A stretch of 64,000 bases of DNA from assembly GCA_963695445.1 (NCBI GenBank), contig CAVOGV010000039.1, positions 10,653 to 74,652 on the forward strand, given 5' to 3'. Below, piece by piece: positions 63,379 to 64,000 of the stretch; position 1 is the stretch's first letter; each line of letters begins with the position of its first letter. Source of the stretch: Thiohalocapsa sp963695445 (GTDB taxonomy: Bacteria; Pseudomonadota; Gammaproteobacteria; Chromatiales; Chromatiaceae). The translations under genes and the position numbers were made by a program. The notes under the pieces are model-generated. The model was not told the DNA's origin and did no database searches. It was given only the letters and a program-made list of their open reading frames with translations.

Positions 63379-64000
63379 GCAGACGCCCGTGCGCGTCGTC
63401 ATCGTCACGCTCGACAGCCATCTGGCCAGCGCCTGCGAGCGCTCCCGGCCGATGCTCGAGCAGGAGATCCCAGGGCTGTCGCTTAGCCTGCATGCCGCCG
63501 CCGAGTGGGAAGGCGCGCGCGAGGGGCTGCAGCACTGCTACGAAGGCAATTCCCACGGCCAAATCTGCGATCGCTGTTCGGAAGTCGGCTCCTGTGCGCT
63601 GCATCGTTGCCGCGCGGACATCGCAAAGGCGGACATCATCGTTGCGAGCATGTTGTTCATGGACGACCACATCAAGGCCGTCTTGCCGGCGTTGCAGGCC
63701 CGTCGCGACCACTGCGACGCGCTGGTCGGCTGCATGTCCTCCGGCGAAGTCATGCGCCTGACGCGGATCGGCAAGTTCGACATGAGCGCCCCGCAGAGCG
63801 GGCCGATGGCGTTGCTGAAGAAGCTGCGCGGGGGCCGAAAGGCCAACGACAAGGGCCAAAGCAGTTCCAGCGGTTCGCGGCAGATGGCGATGTTGCGACG
63901 CATCCCGAAGTTGCTGCGCTTCATCCCCGGAACAGCCCAGGACGTGCGCGCGTACTTCTTGCTGTTGCAATACTGGTTGGCAGGTTCGGAACAAAACATC
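63353..64000 (+). CDS. bchH: Magnesium chelatase subunit H, cut by the window end
   Basis: Porphyrin-binding subunit that inserts Mg into protoporphyrin IX. First 216 residues: VRVVIVTLDSHL, then SMLFMDDHIKAVLPALQARR, MSSGEVMRLTRIGKFDM, and FIPGTAQDVRAYFLLLQYWL. Between Trp52 and residue 82 there is an insertion carrying Cys62, Cys72, Cys75 and Cys81 that I do not expect from known BchH proteins. The ATG is inside the end of bchB. Confidence 0.92.
   Translation, partial: MPKHTSAAEQTPVRVVIVTLDSHLASACERSRPMLEQEIPGLSLSLHAAAEWEGAREGLQHCYEGNSHGQICDRCSEVGSCALHRCRADIAKADIIVASMLFMDDHIKAVLPALQARRDHCDALVGCMSSGEVMRLTRIGKFDMSAPQSGPMALLKKLRGGRKANDKGQSSSSGSRQMAMLRRIPKLLRFIPGTAQDVRAYFLLLQYWLAGSEQNI

Overview
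The window is a stretch of GC-rich chromosome from a phototrophic gammaproteobacterium, most likely a purple sulfur bacterium of the Chromatiaceae. The case rests on a photosynthesis gene cluster (about 45-64 kb): LH2 antenna genes of the molischianum/Allochromatium type, crtC and crtD, pucC, bchP, bchG, ppsR, bchF-N-B and the start of bchH. Around it lie ordinary gammaproteobacterial housekeeping genes (TsaB, YoaA, PhoBR, HslR-Grx, PepN, IbaG, PrlC, FolD, CysS). No transposase, integrase, phage gene or CRISPR array was recognised.

Layout. 0-18 kb: rRNA methyltransferase (cut by the window edge), XthA, pirin, CDGSH protein, MtaB, a secreted Hsp20-like/NTF2-like pair, a two-gene ABC exporter, PBP1b, a TPR lipoprotein, a YoaA-type helicase and TsaB. 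18-23 kb: DUF455 protein, LpxH, PpiB, CysS and FolD; LpxH, PpiB and CysS are split by many apparent single-base indels. 23.6-24.35 kb: a tRNA cluster (Pro-Arg-His-Lys) with a clear promoter and terminator. 24-45 kb: YihY, PrlC, gamma-carbonic anhydrase, a Sco/PCuAC copper-delivery pair, a HIT-like protein, cytochrome c4, two small-molecule methyltransferases, glutaredoxin/Hsp15, PepN, Hsp20, IbaG and PhoR/PhoB. 45-48.6 kb: the carotenoid genes crtC and crtD with two small membrane proteins. 48.9-53.2 kb: three tandem LH2 units, each beta-alpha(long)-beta-alpha(short), so twelve antenna genes, all on the minus strand. 53.5-64 kb: pucC and a DUF2892 protein, then bchP-bchG-ppsR leftward and bchF-N-B-H rightward.

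How it works together. Bch enzymes build bacteriochlorophyll: BchH is the magnesium chelatase subunit, BchN/B are dark protochlorophyllide reductase subunits, BchF is the vinyl hydratase, and BchG/BchP attach and reduce the tail. CrtC/CrtD make the spirilloxanthin-type carotenoid, PucC assists antenna assembly, and the pucBA units supply LH2 apoproteins. PpsR is the expected redox/light repressor. All three LH2 units carry perfect TGT-N12-ACA palindromes embedded in sigma70-like promoters directly upstream of the first beta gene, which ties the regulator to its targets inside one window.

The most interesting points are: the triplicated long/short-alpha LH2 module with nested operators; the short alpha that ends on the tryptophan eleven residues after the bacteriochlorophyll-binding histidine; a PpsR with a single cysteine; and a four-cysteine insertion near the N-terminus of BchH. 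At least six further genes (mrcB, the TPR lipoprotein, yihY, cytochrome c4, bchB and others) carry one apparent frameshift each, so some reading-frame breaks are probably sequence errors.
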